Positions 1 to 9,311 of a stretch of DNA of 64,000 nt are shown one piece after another (positions within the stretch are counted from its first letter, which is position 1; every line of letters begins with the position of its first letter). The translations under genes were made by a program, and so were the position numbers. Source of the DNA: Bacillus paramycoides (GTDB lineage: Bacteria > Bacillota > Bacilli > Bacillales > Bacillaceae_G); assembly GCF_001884235.1 (NCBI RefSeq), contig NZ_MAOI01000041.1, positions 1 to 64,000 of the forward strand, written 5' to 3'. Below the pieces are notes generated by a model, which saw only the letters and a list, made by a program, of their open reading frames with translations, did not search any database and was not told where the DNA came from.

Positions 1-460
1 GCTGTTGACCGTGGTGTTGCTGTTGACCGTGGTGTTGCTGTTGACCGTGGTGTTGCTGTTGACCGTGGTGTTGCTGATGGCCATGGTGTTGATGTTGGCC
101 GTGGTGTTGATGCTGGCCGTGGTGTTGATGTTGGCCGTGGTGTTGAACTTGGTGAGTTTGATAATGGACAGCCTGCGGATGAACTTGATGATGGCCTTGG
201 TGATGTACTTGTTGCTGATGTTGACCGTGGTGTTGATGTTGACCATGGTGGTGATGTTGACCATGGTGATGATGTTGACCGTGGTGACCATGATGATGAG
301 CTTGATGAGTTTGATAATGGACAGCCTGCGGATGCATTTGGTGGTGTCCGTGGTGATGTACTTGTTGTTGATGATGGCCATGGTGACCGTGGTGTTGATG
401 TTGACCATGGTGTTGAGGATGACCGTGGTGTCCGTGGTGATCATGGTGATGATGTTGACC
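1..460. repeat. 18-bp His-codon minisatellite nested in a 153-bp higher-order repeat
   Basis: Units such as CAACACCACGGTCAACAG (minus strand) recur almost without interruption and encode QHHGQQ/QHHGQH. A longer block starting GAGTTTGATAATGGACAGCC occurs at 154 and again at 307, so a roughly 153-bp segment was duplicated after the short units had formed. Confidence 0.85.
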
Positions 461-1024
461 ATGAACAACTTGTGGATGACCACCTACTCCTCCTGCCACA
501 ACACCTACTCCTGGTACAGGGAATCCTGTCTGCACTCCTCCAACGAAAGAAGGGAATGTAGTTGGTACTCCTACTGGAATTCCAGTTTGTGCGCCGGCTA
601 CTGATGTCGGCATTCCTCCTGCTAATGTTGGCATTCCAGTTTGCATGCCAGCCATTGATGTCGGCATTCCTCCTGTTAATGTTGGCATTCCAGTTTGCAT
701 GCCAGCCATTGATGCCGGCATTCCTCCTGTTAATGTTGGCATTCCAGTTTGCATGCCAGCCATTGATGCTTGATTTCCTCCTGTTAATGTTGGCATTCCA
801 GTTTGCATGCCAGCCACTGATGTCGGCATTCCTCCTGTTAATGTTGGCATTCCAGTTTGCATGCCAGCCATTGATGCTTGATTTCCTCCAGCTGCTCCAC
901 CCATCCAGCTCGGCATTCCACCGTATCCTTGTTGCCCTGCTCCACCCATTAACATCATTTGTGCATAACTGTCCGATTCGCCTCCGAAGAAGCCATGTGG
1001 TGCATTATTGTCCATCCCTTTCAT
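1..1024 (-). CDS. His/Gln/Gly-rich repeat protein, probable spore surface protein (3' end outside window)
   Basis: The minus-strand frame is open from the ATG at 1024 to base 1, so the stop lies beyond the left edge. AGAGGTG sits just upstream of the ATG. The N-terminus (MKGMDNNAPHGFFGGE) leads into Gly/Met-rich sequence, then five 18-residue repeats of the type AGMQTGMPTLTGGMPTS, a Gly/Val/Pro linker, and a long tract of QHHGQH-type units. Family knowledge: His-rich, low-complexity proteins of this kind occur among Bacillus coat and exosporium proteins such as CotD. The spore role is inferred from composition and a weak sigma-K-like promoter. The His tract could bind metal. I do not recognise a specific named orthologue. 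Confidence 0.75.
   Translation of the reverse strand, partial: MKGMDNNAPHGFFGGESDSYAQMMLMGGAGQQGYGGMPSWMGGAAGGNQASMAGMQTGMPTLTGGMPTSVAGMQTGMPTLTGGNQASMAGMQTGMPTLTGGMPASMAGMQTGMPTLTGGMPTSMAGMQTGMPTLAGGMPTSVAGAQTGIPVGVPTTFPSFVGGVQTGFPVPGVGVVAGGVGGHPQVVHGQHHHHDHHGHHGHPQHHGQHQHHGHHGHHQQQVHHHGHHQMHPQAVHYQTHQAHHHGHHGQHHHHGQHHHHGQHQHHGQHQQQVHHQGHHQVHPQAVHYQTHQVQHHGQHQHHGQHQHHGQHQHHGHQQHHGQQQHHGQQQHHGQQQHHGQQ
621..890. repeat. 54-bp tandem repeat, five copies, in frame
   Basis: Copies begin at about 621, 675, 729, 783 and 837. Each encodes 18 residues of the minus-strand His/Gly-rich protein. Units differ by a few bases, for example ATGCCGACATCA versus AATCAAGCATCA at the end of the unit. A degenerate copy precedes them at about 573-620. 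Copy number probably varies between strains. Confidence 0.9.
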
Positions 1025-1062
1025 TCCTTTCACCTCTTCTACTCAATTTAGCCTACCTTTTT

Positions 1063-1091
1063 TATCATATTTCCTATAGAAGAATAGGTGT
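1063..1091 (-). promoter_or_regulatory. possible sigma-K-type promoter
   Basis: On the minus strand ACAC (1091-1088) is followed after 16 bases by AATATGATA (1071-1063). This resembles the mother-cell sigma-K pattern (AC near -35, CATAnnnTA at -10) with one mismatch. It lies about 40 bases upstream of the His-rich gene. The match is short, so the call is tentative. Confidence 0.3.
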
Positions 1092-1191
1092 TTGTCTGTA
1101 TAGGAATTCCGCACCTTTTTCTTCGCTATTCATTCATGATAGGATTAATTGACTGATTATTCTTTCCTTATAAAAAAAGGGGGCATTTCCA

Positions 1192-1620
1192 TTGGAGAAC
1201 GTAACAAAAGCTTCAATCAACGATTTAGACTCAATCGTACATATAGATATCGAAATAATCGGAGACGATAGTAGAAGAAATTATATTAAACACGCTATTA
1301 ATGAAGGACAATGCATAATTGTAAAAGAGGGCAATTCCATTTCTGGTTTTCTAACATACGATACAAATTTTTTTGGTTATACTTTCCTCTCATTAATAAT
1401 TATTTCGCCAACTAAAAGAAGAAAAGGTCATGCAAGCTCATTAATCTCATATATGTTAAGCCATTCTCCTACTCAAAAAATATTTTCTTCAACGAACAAA
1501 TCTAATGAAAATATGCAAAAAATTTTTCAAGCGAACGGATTTATACGTAGTGGAATGATTGAAAACTTAGATGAAGGTGATCCAGAGTTTATTTTCTACA
1601 CAAAAAAGCTCAGGGCATAA
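1192..1620 (+). CDS. GNAT-family N-acetyltransferase
   Basis: A 142-residue protein with the single-domain GNAT layout: an N-terminal helix/strand region, a central strand (SGFLTYDTNFFGYTFLSLIII), then the acetyl-CoA loop PTKRRKGHASSLISYML, which corresponds to the R/QxxGxG/A pyrophosphate-binding motif, and a C-terminal NGFIRSGMIENLDEGDPEFIFYTKKL segment. The start is TTG at 1192, preceded by AAAGGGGG. The substrate cannot be inferred. The gene converges on leuS and shares a terminator hairpin that overlaps its own stop codon. Confidence 0.8.
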   Translation: MENVTKASINDLDSIVHIDIEIIGDDSRRNYIKHAINEGQCIIVKEGNSISGFLTYDTNFFGYTFLSLIIISPTKRRKGHASSLISYMLSHSPTQKIFSSTNKSNENMQKIFQANGFIRSGMIENLDEGDPEFIFYTKKLRA

Positions 1621-1635
1621 ACGCTCTGAGCTTTT
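1602..1635. terminator. bidirectional terminator between the GNAT gene and leuS
   Basis: AAAAGCTCAG pairs with CTGAGCTTTT and has A/T tracts on both sides. It is placed between two converging genes. Confidence 0.8.
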
Positions 1636-1647
1636 ATTTAAAATCAA

Positions 1648-4056
1648 TTAGTTTGCAACAACGTTAACAAGTTTTCCAGGAACTACAATTACTTTACGAA
1701 CTGTTTTTCCTTCGATTTGTTCTTTAATTGCTTCAAGTGCAAGTTGTTCCATTTCTTCTTTTGATGCGTCTTTTTTCATTGTTAGTTTTGCACGAACTTT
1801 GCCCATAATTTGAACAACGATTTCAACTTCATCTTCTACAAGTTTAGACTCATCAAATGTTGGCCAGCTTGCATATGTGATTGTTTCATTGTATCCAAGT
1901 TTGCTCCATAGTTCTTCCCCGATATGAGGTGCAACTGGTGCAATCATTTTCACGAAACCTTCTACATATTCTTTCGGAAGTGTTTCAGCTTTGTATGCAT
2001 CGTTGATGAATACCATCATTTGAGAAATCGCTGTGTTGAAGCGAAGCTCTGCATAGTCTTCTGTTACTTTCTTCACTGTTTGGTGGTAAGCTTTTTCAAG
2101 CTCTTTGTTTGGTGCATCAGTAATTTTCTCACTTAATTCACCGTTATCTTGAACGAATAGACGCCATACGCGGTCTAGGAAACGACGAGCTCCGTCAAGA
2201 CCATTTTCAGACCAAGCGATTGAAGCATCTAATGGTCCCATGAACATTTCGTATAGACGAAGTGTATCTGCACCATGGCTTGCTACGATATCATCAGGAT
2301 TTACAACGTTACCTTTTGATTTACTCATTTTCTCGTTGTTTTCACCTAAGATCATACCTTGGTTGAATAATTGTTGGAATGGCTCTTTCGTTGGAACCAC
2401 GCCGATATCGTATAATACTTTATGCCAGAAACGAGCATATAGTAAGTGAAGTACAGCATGCTCCGCTCCGCCAATATAAATATCAACTGGAAGCCATTGT
2501 TTTACTTTTTCAGGATCTACAAGTGCTTCACTGTTGTTTGGATCGATGTAGCGTAGGTAGTACCAGCAGCTACCAGCCCATTGTGGCATTGTGTTTGTTT
2601 CACGACGACCCTTTTTACCAGTTTCAGGATCAACAACATTTACCCATTCGTCAATGTTTGCAAGTGGTGATTCACCTGTACCAGATGGACGGATGTTTTC
2701 TGTTTTCGGAAGAACTAGTGGTAATTCTTCTTCTTTCACAGCTGTCATTGTACCATCTTCCCAATGGATTACTGGAATTGGCTCGCCCCAGTAACGTTGA
2801 CGACTAAATAACCAGTCACGTAGACGGTACGTTACTTTTTGATTTCCTGCGCTTGTTACTTCAAGCCATTCAATCATTTTTACAATTGCTTCTTCTTTAT
2901 TTAACCCGTCAAGGAATGCTGAGTTTACGTGAGCGCCATCACCTGTATATGCTTCTTTCGAAATGTCTCCGCCTTTTACAACTTCCTTCATTGGAAGATT
3001 GAACGTTGATGCGAATTCATAATCACGCTCATCATGAGCTGGAACTGCCATTACAGCACCTGTTCCGTAAGTTGCAAGAACATAGTCAGCAATCCAGATT
3101 GGTAATTTCTCACCATTTACTGGGTTAACTGCATAAGCACCAGTGAATACACCAGTTTTCTCTTTCGCAAGTTCTGTACGCTCTAGGTCACTCTTCATTT
3201 TTACAGAATTAATGTAAGCTTCTACAGCTTCTTTTTGTTCTGCTGTTGTAATGTCAGCAACAAGTGCATGCTCTGGAGCAAGTACACAGTAGCTTGCGCC
3301 AAATAGTGTATCAGGACGCGTTGTGAAAACTGTGAATTTCTCATCTGTACCATCGATGTTGAAGTGTACTTCTGCACCTTCAGAACGACCGATCCAGTTA
3401 CGTTGCATGTCTTTTAAGCTTTCTGGCCAATCAAGCTCATCTAGATCTTCTAATAGACGATCTCCGTAAGCTGTAATTTTTAACATCCACTGTCTCATCG
3501 GACGACGCTCAACTGGATGTCCACCGCGCTCGCTCTTACCGTCAATTATTTCTTCGTTTGCAAGTACTGTACCAAGTGCTGGGCACCAGTTTACAGGTAC
3601 TTCATCAACGTAAGCTAAGCCTTTTTCAAATAGTTTTAAGAAGATCCATTGTGTCCACTTGTAGTAGTTTGGATCTGTTGTATTTACTTCACGGTCCCAA
3701 TCGTAAGAGAAACCTAATGATTTAATTTGATTACGGAATGTATTAATATTATGCTCTGTAAATTCTGCTGGGCTGTTTCCAGTATCAAGTGCATATTGCT
3801 CTGCTGGAAGACCGAATGCATCCCATCCCATTGGATGAAGAACGTTATATCCTTGCATACGCTTCATACGAGATAAAATATCTGTCGCTGTATAACCTTC
3901 TGGATGTCCTACGTGTAAGCCTGCACCTGATGGATATGGGAACATATCTAGTGCATAAAATTTTGGTTTTTCTGTCTCATCTGGCGTACGGAATGTTTTA
4001 TTCTCTTCCCAGTACCCTTGCCACTTCTTCTCAATTTCTTGATGATTAAAGCTCAT
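1648..4056 (-). CDS. leuS: leucyl-tRNA synthetase
   Basis: Cytoplasmic class I aminoacyl-tRNA synthetase charging tRNA-Leu. The 802-residue length is normal for Gram-positive LeuRS. The HIGH-type signature lies in [15 protein letters not shown] near residue 45. The CP1 editing domain is present, including [12 protein letters not shown] and [13 protein letters not shown]. The zinc-knuckle area is reduced, and the KMSKS loop ([10 protein letters not shown]) is near residue 575. The C-terminal anticodon-binding and LeuRS-specific domains follow. AAGGAGGGTATCTC precedes the ATG. Expression is probably controlled by the T-box leader immediately upstream. Confidence 0.98.
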   Translation of the reverse strand: MSFNHQEIEKKWQGYWEENKTFRTPDETEKPKFYALDMFPYPSGAGLHVGHPEGYTATDILSRMKRMQGYNVLHPMGWDAFGLPAEQYALDTGNSPAEFTEHNINTFRNQIKSLGFSYDWDREVNTTDPNYYKWTQWIFLKLFEKGLAYVDEVPVNWCPALGTVLANEEIIDGKSERGGHPVERRPMRQWMLKITAYGDRLLEDLDELDWPESLKDMQRNWIGRSEGAEVHFNIDGTDEKFTVFTTRPDTLFGASYCVLAPEHALVADITTAEQKEAVEAYINSVKMKSDLERTELAKEKTGVFTGAYAVNPVNGEKLPIWIADYVLATYGTGAVMAVPAHDERDYEFASTFNLPMKEVVKGGDISKEAYTGDGAHVNSAFLDGLNKEEAIVKMIEWLEVTSAGNQKVTYRLRDWLFSRQRYWGEPIPVIHWEDGTMTAVKEEELPLVLPKTENIRPSGTGESPLANIDEWVNVVDPETGKKGRRETNTMPQWAGSCWYYLRYIDPNNSEALVDPEKVKQWLPVDIYIGGAEHAVLHLLYARFWHKVLYDIGVVPTKEPFQQLFNQGMILGENNEKMSKSKGNVVNPDDIVASHGADTLRLYEMFMGPLDASIAWSENGLDGARRFLDRVWRLFVQDNGELSEKITDAPNKELEKAYHQTVKKVTEDYAELRFNTAISQMMVFINDAYKAETLPKEYVEGFVKMIAPVAPHIGEELWSKLGYNETITYASWPTFDESKLVEDEVEIVVQIMGKVRAKLTMKKDASKEEMEQLALEAIKEQIEGKTVRKVIVVPGKLVNVVAN

Positions 4057-4099
4057 GAGATACCCTCCTTGAAATTCTATTTATTTTCACCGCCCAAAA

Positions 4100-4345
4100 T
4101 ACAAAAAACCTCTCATCCCTAGAAAGGGACGAGAGGTTATAGATTCCCGCGGTACCACCCTAAATTAATGTAAAAATATACATTCGCTTAGATCCGTAAC
4201 GTGGATTAACGGCAATTGCTACTATTAGTTTCACAACTGCAACTCAAAGGCGAGTTCATAACGAAACGTGGATTGACTTGCACCGACCGTCAACTCTCTA
4301 AACCAGCTTCTATTACTACTACTCCTTCTCACTGTTATTACAAGT
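4100..4345 (-). promoter_or_regulatory. T-box leader of leuS, Leu (CUC) specifier
   Basis: Minus-strand elements in order are an AG-bulge region (TTTAGAGAGTTGACGGTC), a specifier region reading GAACTCGCC with CTC as the likely Leu codon, and the antiterminator T-box core AGGGTGGTACCGCGG at about 4147-4162. A terminator hairpin (AACCTCTCGTCCC paired with GGGATGAGAGGTT, about 4109-4140) ends in a U run. Uncharged tRNA-Leu would stabilise the antiterminator and allow leuS transcription. Confidence 0.95.
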
Positions 4346-4392
4346 ATGAGTTAATTAAATATATTCTAAAACATGTTACATGTTCCGTCAAA

Positions 4393-5586
4393 CTAAACTG
4401 CAATTTTTTCTTCAACTGTTTCTTCTACTTTTACTCGTTTATCATAAATGCTCGTTGCAATAAGCGCTACTACAAGCATTACCATGATCGCTATAAACAA
4501 TACTTCCATATTGTATAAATCAACAATTGCCCCACCAACGACCGGTCCGAACATTTTACCTACAGTCGCCGCGCTATTTACAACACCTTGATAAAACCCT
4601 AATTTATCTTTCGGTGCAAGTATATTTGCAATGGTCGGAACTGCCGGCCATACGAATAATTCACCAATCGTTAATGTCACCATCGCAACGAGGAACATCG
4701 TAAATTGCTGCGCTTGACTTAACACAATGAATGACGCCGCAAAAATGACGATTCCAATCATAATTTGTTGTTTTAAAGAACGCTTCATCCAGCGAATTAG
4801 CATGCTAACGAGTGGCTGCGCACAAACAATCATCGCTCCGTTTATCGTCCATAATAAACTATAGTGACGAAGGCTAATATTTAATTCCTGCATATGTGTT
4901 GCAATCGCTCCTTGCCACTGTACGTATGTAACCCAGCATAAAGCATATGCTACACATACAATAAGAAGTGCTTTGAAGCCTGGTGTAAGTGACCAGCCTT
5001 TTTTCGTTTCGATTTCTTTTTGCACTCCTGGCTCTTTTTTGTCTTCCATACCACGGAATCCAATAAAAGCAATTAAGAAGAAAACAAAGTATAAAATAAA
5101 GTTCGCTAAGAAAATATAATCAAAACGATAAGACGCAACTAAACCACCACACGCTGTTCCGATTGCAATACCAACATTTTGTCCAACATACATCGCATTA
5201 AACGCTCGTCTTCCGCCTTCTGGCCAAACCGTGCCAACCATCGCATACATCGATGGGAAGACCATTCCAGAGCCAAAGCCGATTAACGCTAGCCATACAA
5301 CATATAAAGGCCAACCGTGGAAGAACACAAGACCTAAAATTGATACGAGTGTAATAACAATCCCTACTAAAGTTGATTTATAACCGCCCCATTTATCAAA
5401 TAAAACACCGCCGAGCAAGTTTCCGATTACACCAGTAAGCGAGTTAATCATTAATACCATTCCAGCCACTGATAAAGATTTTCCTAGATGATCATGCAAA
5501 TAAATTGTATTAAAAGGCCATAAAAAAGAAGCACCCGTGACATTAATAATCATCCCAGCTACTAATAGCCATACTTTCCTTGGCAT
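4393..5586 (-). CDS. MFS transporter, multidrug-type
   Basis: About 397 residues with 12 predicted membrane segments and the MFS motif A variant GGVLFDKWGGYKS after TM2. A central cytoplasmic loop (DKKEPGVQKEIETKKGW) splits two six-helix halves. I start at the ATG at 5586 (MPRKVWLLVAG) because AGGAGGGG lies 5 bases upstream; upstream residues in the same frame overlap that ribosome site. The substrate is unknown; drug or small-solute efflux is the usual role in this family. Confidence 0.85.
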   Translation of the reverse strand: MPRKVWLLVAGMIINVTGASFLWPFNTIYLHDHLGKSLSVAGMVLMINSLTGVIGNLLGGVLFDKWGGYKSTLVGIVITLVSILGLVFFHGWPLYVVWLALIGFGSGMVFPSMYAMVGTVWPEGGRRAFNAMYVGQNVGIAIGTACGGLVASYRFDYIFLANFILYFVFFLIAFIGFRGMEDKKEPGVQKEIETKKGWSLTPGFKALLIVCVAYALCWVTYVQWQGAIATHMQELNISLRHYSLLWTINGAMIVCAQPLVSMLIRWMKRSLKQQIMIGIVIFAASFIVLSQAQQFTMFLVAMVTLTIGELFVWPAVPTIANILAPKDKLGFYQGVVNSAATVGKMFGPVVGGAIVDLYNMEVLFIAIMVMLVVALIATSIYDKRVKVEETVEEKIAV

Positions 5587-5708
5587 AGTTTCCCCTCCTA
5601 TTCTATTTTTTTCGTTCATATATAACAGTAAAATTGTAGTCGTTTTTAAATAGGAAGGCAACTGATTAATAGTTGATGAAATTCAGATAATAGGACGTTA
5701 GTATATGA

Positions 5709-5862
5709 AATTATATCGATTGCCCATTAAAATATATCAGCGATTTTTTAAATATATCGACCGCAACTCGAAATATATCGGCGATTTCCCAATTATATCG
5801 ACCGCAACTTAAAATATATCAGTGATTTTCCAATTATATCGATTTACCGACAAAAAGCGACA
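5709..5862. repeat. modular ATATATCGA/CCGAC intergenic repeat, long copy
   Basis: Alternating modules ATATATCGACCGCAACT and ATATATCAGCGATTTTCC repeat about three times, ending with ATCGATTTACCGACAAAAA. Related copies lie at 10243, 12510, 13047, 37763, 39728 and, inverted, 49335. All are intergenic. The rest of the 5587-5880 spacer shows no gene. Confidence 0.8.
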
Positions 5863-5879
5863 GCGGTAACAATCTACAT

Positions 5880-5926
5880 AAAATAAGAGGAGGTTGTATT
5901 AAGTTAATACAATCTCCTCTTATTTT
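5880..5926. terminator. long stem-loop terminator
   Basis: AAAATAAGAGGAGGTTGTATT pairs with AATACAATCTCCTCTTATTTT around a short loop. It lies just downstream of the khtU remnant on the minus strand. Confidence 0.8.
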
Positions 5927-5929
5927 AGA

Positions 5930-6483
5930 TTATCCAACTTCTTTTTTACGTTTTGCACTTTCTTTAGAGCTCCATTTAAAGATTTTATCTAGTAAGGAGT
6001 ATATCCTCCCAAATTCTTTCGTTAACAAAGGTCCTAACGATGCCAATATTAAAACATATAAGGCTGAGAACGGTTTAATCGTTGCCATTAAGCCACCAGC
6101 AATTCCAATATTCGTGGAAGCCTTATGCGATAAACCCGCTTTACGTCCAGCAATCATTCCAGCTGTAAAATTACCAATGACAGTTATGAGTACTGCTCCT
6201 AACGTTAACCAAACAGCCCCACCTAATGAAAACGGATTAAAGCCATCTCAATCGTGTCTAAAGCTTGTGGTCTATATACCATTCCACCTAATATAGCCGC
6301 AATTTGTCTCGCTTCAGAATCGCGAAGGGAAATGCTTGAAATACTCTCCTCATGATCAGCATCAAAATGATACATTTCTCTTCGACCATCATCATGAATA
6401 ACAATAACCATTTTTTCATTACCTTTTGTGATTACTTCAAACTTACATCCAATACCCGGTAGTTCACTTTCTCTAATATTCAT
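5930..6483 (-). pseudogene. fused, internally deleted remnant of a khtT-khtU K+/H+ efflux operon
   Basis: The 5' part (6483-6223) encodes 86 residues starting [17 protein letters not shown] with [15 protein letters not shown], matching the N-terminal domain of KhtT (YhaT). It stops shortly after [13 protein letters not shown]. In the overlapping frame, sequence continues as [19 protein letters not shown], then IGNFTAGMIAGRKAGLSHKA and PFSALYVLILASLGPLLTKE to a stop at 5930, matching the last membrane segments of KhtU (YhaU, CPA2 antiporter). The TrkA-C half of KhtT and most of KhtU are missing; a second short deletion is likely at STNIG/IAGGL. The N-terminal 86-residue frame could still be translated (ribosome site AGGAGG present). 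Confidence 0.8.
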
Positions 6484-6518
6484 ATTTTCCGCCTCCTAAA
6501 GTTGTTTAGTTACGGCTT

Positions 6519-7085
6519 TTATAAATCTACATCAATCTCCGTTTTAAACTTCTCATCCTTTGAGATACCTAAATACTTGAGCGTCTCTGATGGAGTCGCG
6601 TGATGGAAATGTTTTTGCAACAACGCAATCGCTATTCCTCTTTTGTACGCGTGAAACCCAAATGTTTTTCTCATTGAGTTCGTTCCAATCTTTCCAACAA
6701 TCCCAACCGCTTCCGCAGCACGATGAATCACACGATATGCTTGTTGGCGCGTAATTGAATTTGTCGTTTTATTAGATTGAAATACGTAGTTCTCCCTTTG
6801 AGCATCAAAAGATTGTACGTACTCTAAAAGTGCTTCTTTTACCTTTGTATTTAAATAAATATCTTGTTTAAATTTTTCATCTTTCACAGGAAGAGAATAA
6901 AAATCTTTAACAGTCCCATCTTCATTTAATACATCTTCAAATTTCATGCTAAGTAGTTCTGTAATTTTTAATCCTGTGTTAATCCCAATAACAAATAAAA
7001 GATAATCTCGCTGTGAGTGCTCTTTTAAATACTTTTTCATAGCCTCAATTTGATTTATATCTTTTAATGCCTCTACAACTTCCAT
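6519..7085 (-). CDS. stand-alone tyrosine recombinase/integrase catalytic domain
   Basis: 188 residues covering only the catalytic half of the phage-integrase family; no N-terminal arm or SAM-like DNA-binding domain. Family positions visible are K40 (NTGLKITELL, where Arg I is usual), N136 and R139 (TNSMRKTFGFH, the HxxR box with H replaced by N), H162 (HFHHATPSETLKYLG) and the presumed nucleophile Y171. Arg II and Tyr are kept while Arg I and the box II His are changed. It may be a domesticated or weak recombinase, or only DNA-binding. It lies beside the deleted khtTU operon; no att sites were found. Confidence 0.75.
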   Translation of the reverse strand: MEVVEALKDINQIEAMKKYLKEHSQRDYLLFVIGINTGLKITELLSMKFEDVLNEDGTVKDFYSLPVKDEKFKQDIYLNTKVKEALLEYVQSFDAQRENYVFQSNKTTNSITRQQAYRVIHRAAEAVGIVGKIGTNSMRKTFGFHAYKRGIAIALLQKHFHHATPSETLKYLGISKDEKFKTEIDVDL

Positions 7086-7404
7086 ACATGTATTCTCCTC
7101 ATCTTATGAACGGTAATTTTCTCATTATCCTGTTCATTTTACCTTATCACGCTATGAGATTTCCATGTATTATCCATTATTTTTACAATATACTGCTGAG
7201 GTCCCGACAATTTTTCATTTTGAAATTTACGATTGTACAAATACGGTGTGGTTAGAAAAGAAATGGGGGGATAAAAGTTCAGCTTCTTTCTACAGATCGG
7301 ATTCCTCCTTTCATTTCCCAGCTGATGATACTCTTATATTATGTTACTTATTTGTATAATATTAGATATTTTAGTAACATCAAAGTATTTTTTCTGAAAA
7401 TAAT
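7086..7404. other. intergenic region, no gene seen
   Basis: Upstream of the integrase gene and downstream of the ABC permease. AT-rich with a few short frames lacking ribosome sites. Presumably carries the integrase promoter; nothing else can be supported. Confidence 0.5.
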
Positions 7405-7433
7405 AAAAACCGAGCAGTTTCGCTCGGTTTTTT
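7405..7433 (-). terminator. terminator of the bceAB-type operon
   Basis: AAAACCGAGC and GCTCGGTTTT form a GC-rich stem with a flanking T run, directly after the permease stop codon. Confidence 0.85.
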
Positions 7434-7434
7434 A

Positions 7435-9294
7435 TTAATCTTCCTTAGGAAGAACAATTCCTTTATACAATTGAACTGTAATGAAGTAATAAATCGTGTA
7501 AATAACTACGAAAATTACGATTGGTACCCAAATACGGAAGTACGGATCGATTAAAATAAATCCGAAAATATTCATACCAACTAATACGTGGGCGATACCT
7601 ATAATCGCCGGGAATAAGAATACTAAGAATAACTCTTTATAAATTGATTTCGTTAATAATTCACGGCGCACCCCGATTTTACGAAGCATTTGATAACGTG
7701 TAATATCTTTTGATGCACCAGAAAGAATTTTAAACATTAAGCAACTTGCCATCATCGCTAAGAAAGCAATTCCAAGGAAGAAGCCCATAAACACTGTTCC
7801 ACTCGCAACGCCATAGAACATATCGTACGCCTGATATTTACTGCTCATTTGCTCAGCTTTTACATTTTTATATTTAACTAGCTGCAACTCGTCAAGTTTT
7901 TTCCATTCTTTTGTATATGCTACAAAATCATCTGTTTTTCCGATAAATGCTATACTTTCTTTACCATTTATCCCATCGTACATTTTTTGATCTACAATTT
8001 TAATTGCATGATCTTCATATATATAATATGGATGGATTGTACTAAAAGCATCAACCCATTCTTTTGGAAGTTCTTTAGCATTCGCATCTTTTTCATTCAT
8101 TTCTCTAGAAACTGCACCTACTGGTAGTTCCTCTGAAACTTTTTTCGTATTCACTAAATCCTTCATCGACTTCATATTTTCCATATCTTTTACTAAAGGT
8201 CGATTTTTCTCTAAATCTTCTTTTACATAATAAACGTATTTATCATCAACTTTGTAACGATATTCACTTTTCTCTTTAAATGGAATACCGTCTAGAATTT
8301 TCTTTTCTTCAGCTGTAGGGTTATGAACAACTGAATCGTATATTACTAAACCATCAACCATTTTTATAACGTTATTTTTAAACGCCATACCACCTGAAAT
8401 TGCACCAGCTCCAAGAGCAACTAACATCGCTACTGTCGCAAGCACTTTTGTTAAACTATTAATACGGAAGTTTAATTGTGCAAAAGTAAAAGCGTTAAGT
8501 CCTTTTTCACTACGTTTTTTATTACTCTTTAATTTTTTAATAATAACTGGGAGAAGTGATCCAAATAACATGTAAGTACCAGCTGTTGTTGTAATTAATG
8601 CAATAAGAATGCCCATCTCTCTTAGTTTTTCCATATAAATCATAGATGCATAGCCAATTCCTAATAAAATAACCGCAAGAATTGCAACTACACCTGTCAT
8701 TTTCCCTTTTACCGCAACACGTTCTGTTTGTGCGTCTGCATGTACAAGTTGCAGTACAGAAATACGTGATAATTTAATACTGTTCATAATTGCCGATAAT
8801 ACAAATAGTGCAAAGAAGAAGATGCAAGTAACAGTCATTGATGGTAAATAAAATGCTTTATAGCCTTTACCAGCAAATTCTAATTGTTTCATTAATAACT
8901 GTCCGATACCTTCTGCAAGTCCTACACCAACTATAATACCAATCGCAAGAGACGCAGCACCTAATACGATTGTTTCAATAAACATAAGTAATGTAACTTT
9001 ATGCTTTTTTGCTCCTAACATCATATACATACCAAACTCTTTTTGACGAAGAGATAGTAAGAAAGAGTTCGCATACAAAATATAGAAGAACGTTATAATA
9101 GCTAGTAAAAATGAACCTGCTTGGAATACAAATCCAATTTGGCCAATAGTAGAATTTTCCTTAAGGAAGGCTTCGTTTAACGCTAATGTTTGGAACATAT
9201 AAAAAATTGAAATGGACATGACAAGACCAACAAGTAAGACGATATAATCTTTCAGCTTACTTTTTAGCCCTGACATGGAAAGTTTAAATAACAT
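7435..9294 (-). CDS. BceB-type ABC transporter permease
   Basis: 619 residues with the BceB layout: one N-terminal TM, an FtsX-like block of three TMs (with RQKEFGMYMMLGAKKHKV, the usual cytoplasmic coupling motif), further TMs, then a large extracellular domain (about residues 310-490) and a final FtsX block with RYQMLRKIGVRRE. Family knowledge: these permeases sense and release lantibiotics, bacitracin or similar peptides and signal to a BceS kinase. The downstream position, 17 bases from the ATPase, gives an operon. No bceRS genes are adjacent, so the partner kinase must be elsewhere. Confidence 0.9.
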   Translation of the reverse strand: MLFKLSMSGLKSKLKDYIVLLVGLVMSISIFYMFQTLALNEAFLKENSTIGQIGFVFQAGSFLLAIITFFYILYANSFLLSLRQKEFGMYMMLGAKKHKVTLLMFIETIVLGAASLAIGIIVGVGLAEGIGQLLMKQLEFAGKGYKAFYLPSMTVTCIFFFALFVLSAIMNSIKLSRISVLQLVHADAQTERVAVKGKMTGVVAILAVILLGIGYASMIYMEKLREMGILIALITTTAGTYMLFGSLLPVIIKKLKSNKKRSEKGLNAFTFAQLNFRINSLTKVLATVAMLVALGAGAISGGMAFKNNVIKMVDGLVIYDSVVHNPTAEEKKILDGIPFKEKSEYRYKVDDKYVYYVKEDLEKNRPLVKDMENMKSMKDLVNTKKVSEELPVGAVSREMNEKDANAKELPKEWVDAFSTIHPYYIYEDHAIKIVDQKMYDGINGKESIAFIGKTDDFVAYTKEWKKLDELQLVKYKNVKAEQMSSKYQAYDMFYGVASGTVFMGFFLGIAFLAMMASCLMFKILSGASKDITRYQMLRKIGVRRELLTKSIYKELFLVFLFPAIIGIAHVLVGMNIFGFILIDPYFRIWVPIVIFVVIYTIYYFITVQLYKGIVLPKED

Positions 9295-9311
9295 GCCCTA
9301 GACCTCCTTTC

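Noticed and set aside
5-1152. Plus-strand ORFs of Leu/Val/Met-rich repeat proteins
   Set aside because: They are the antisense reading of the His/Gln/Gly-rich minus-strand gene, which has the ribosome site and a coherent repeat structure.
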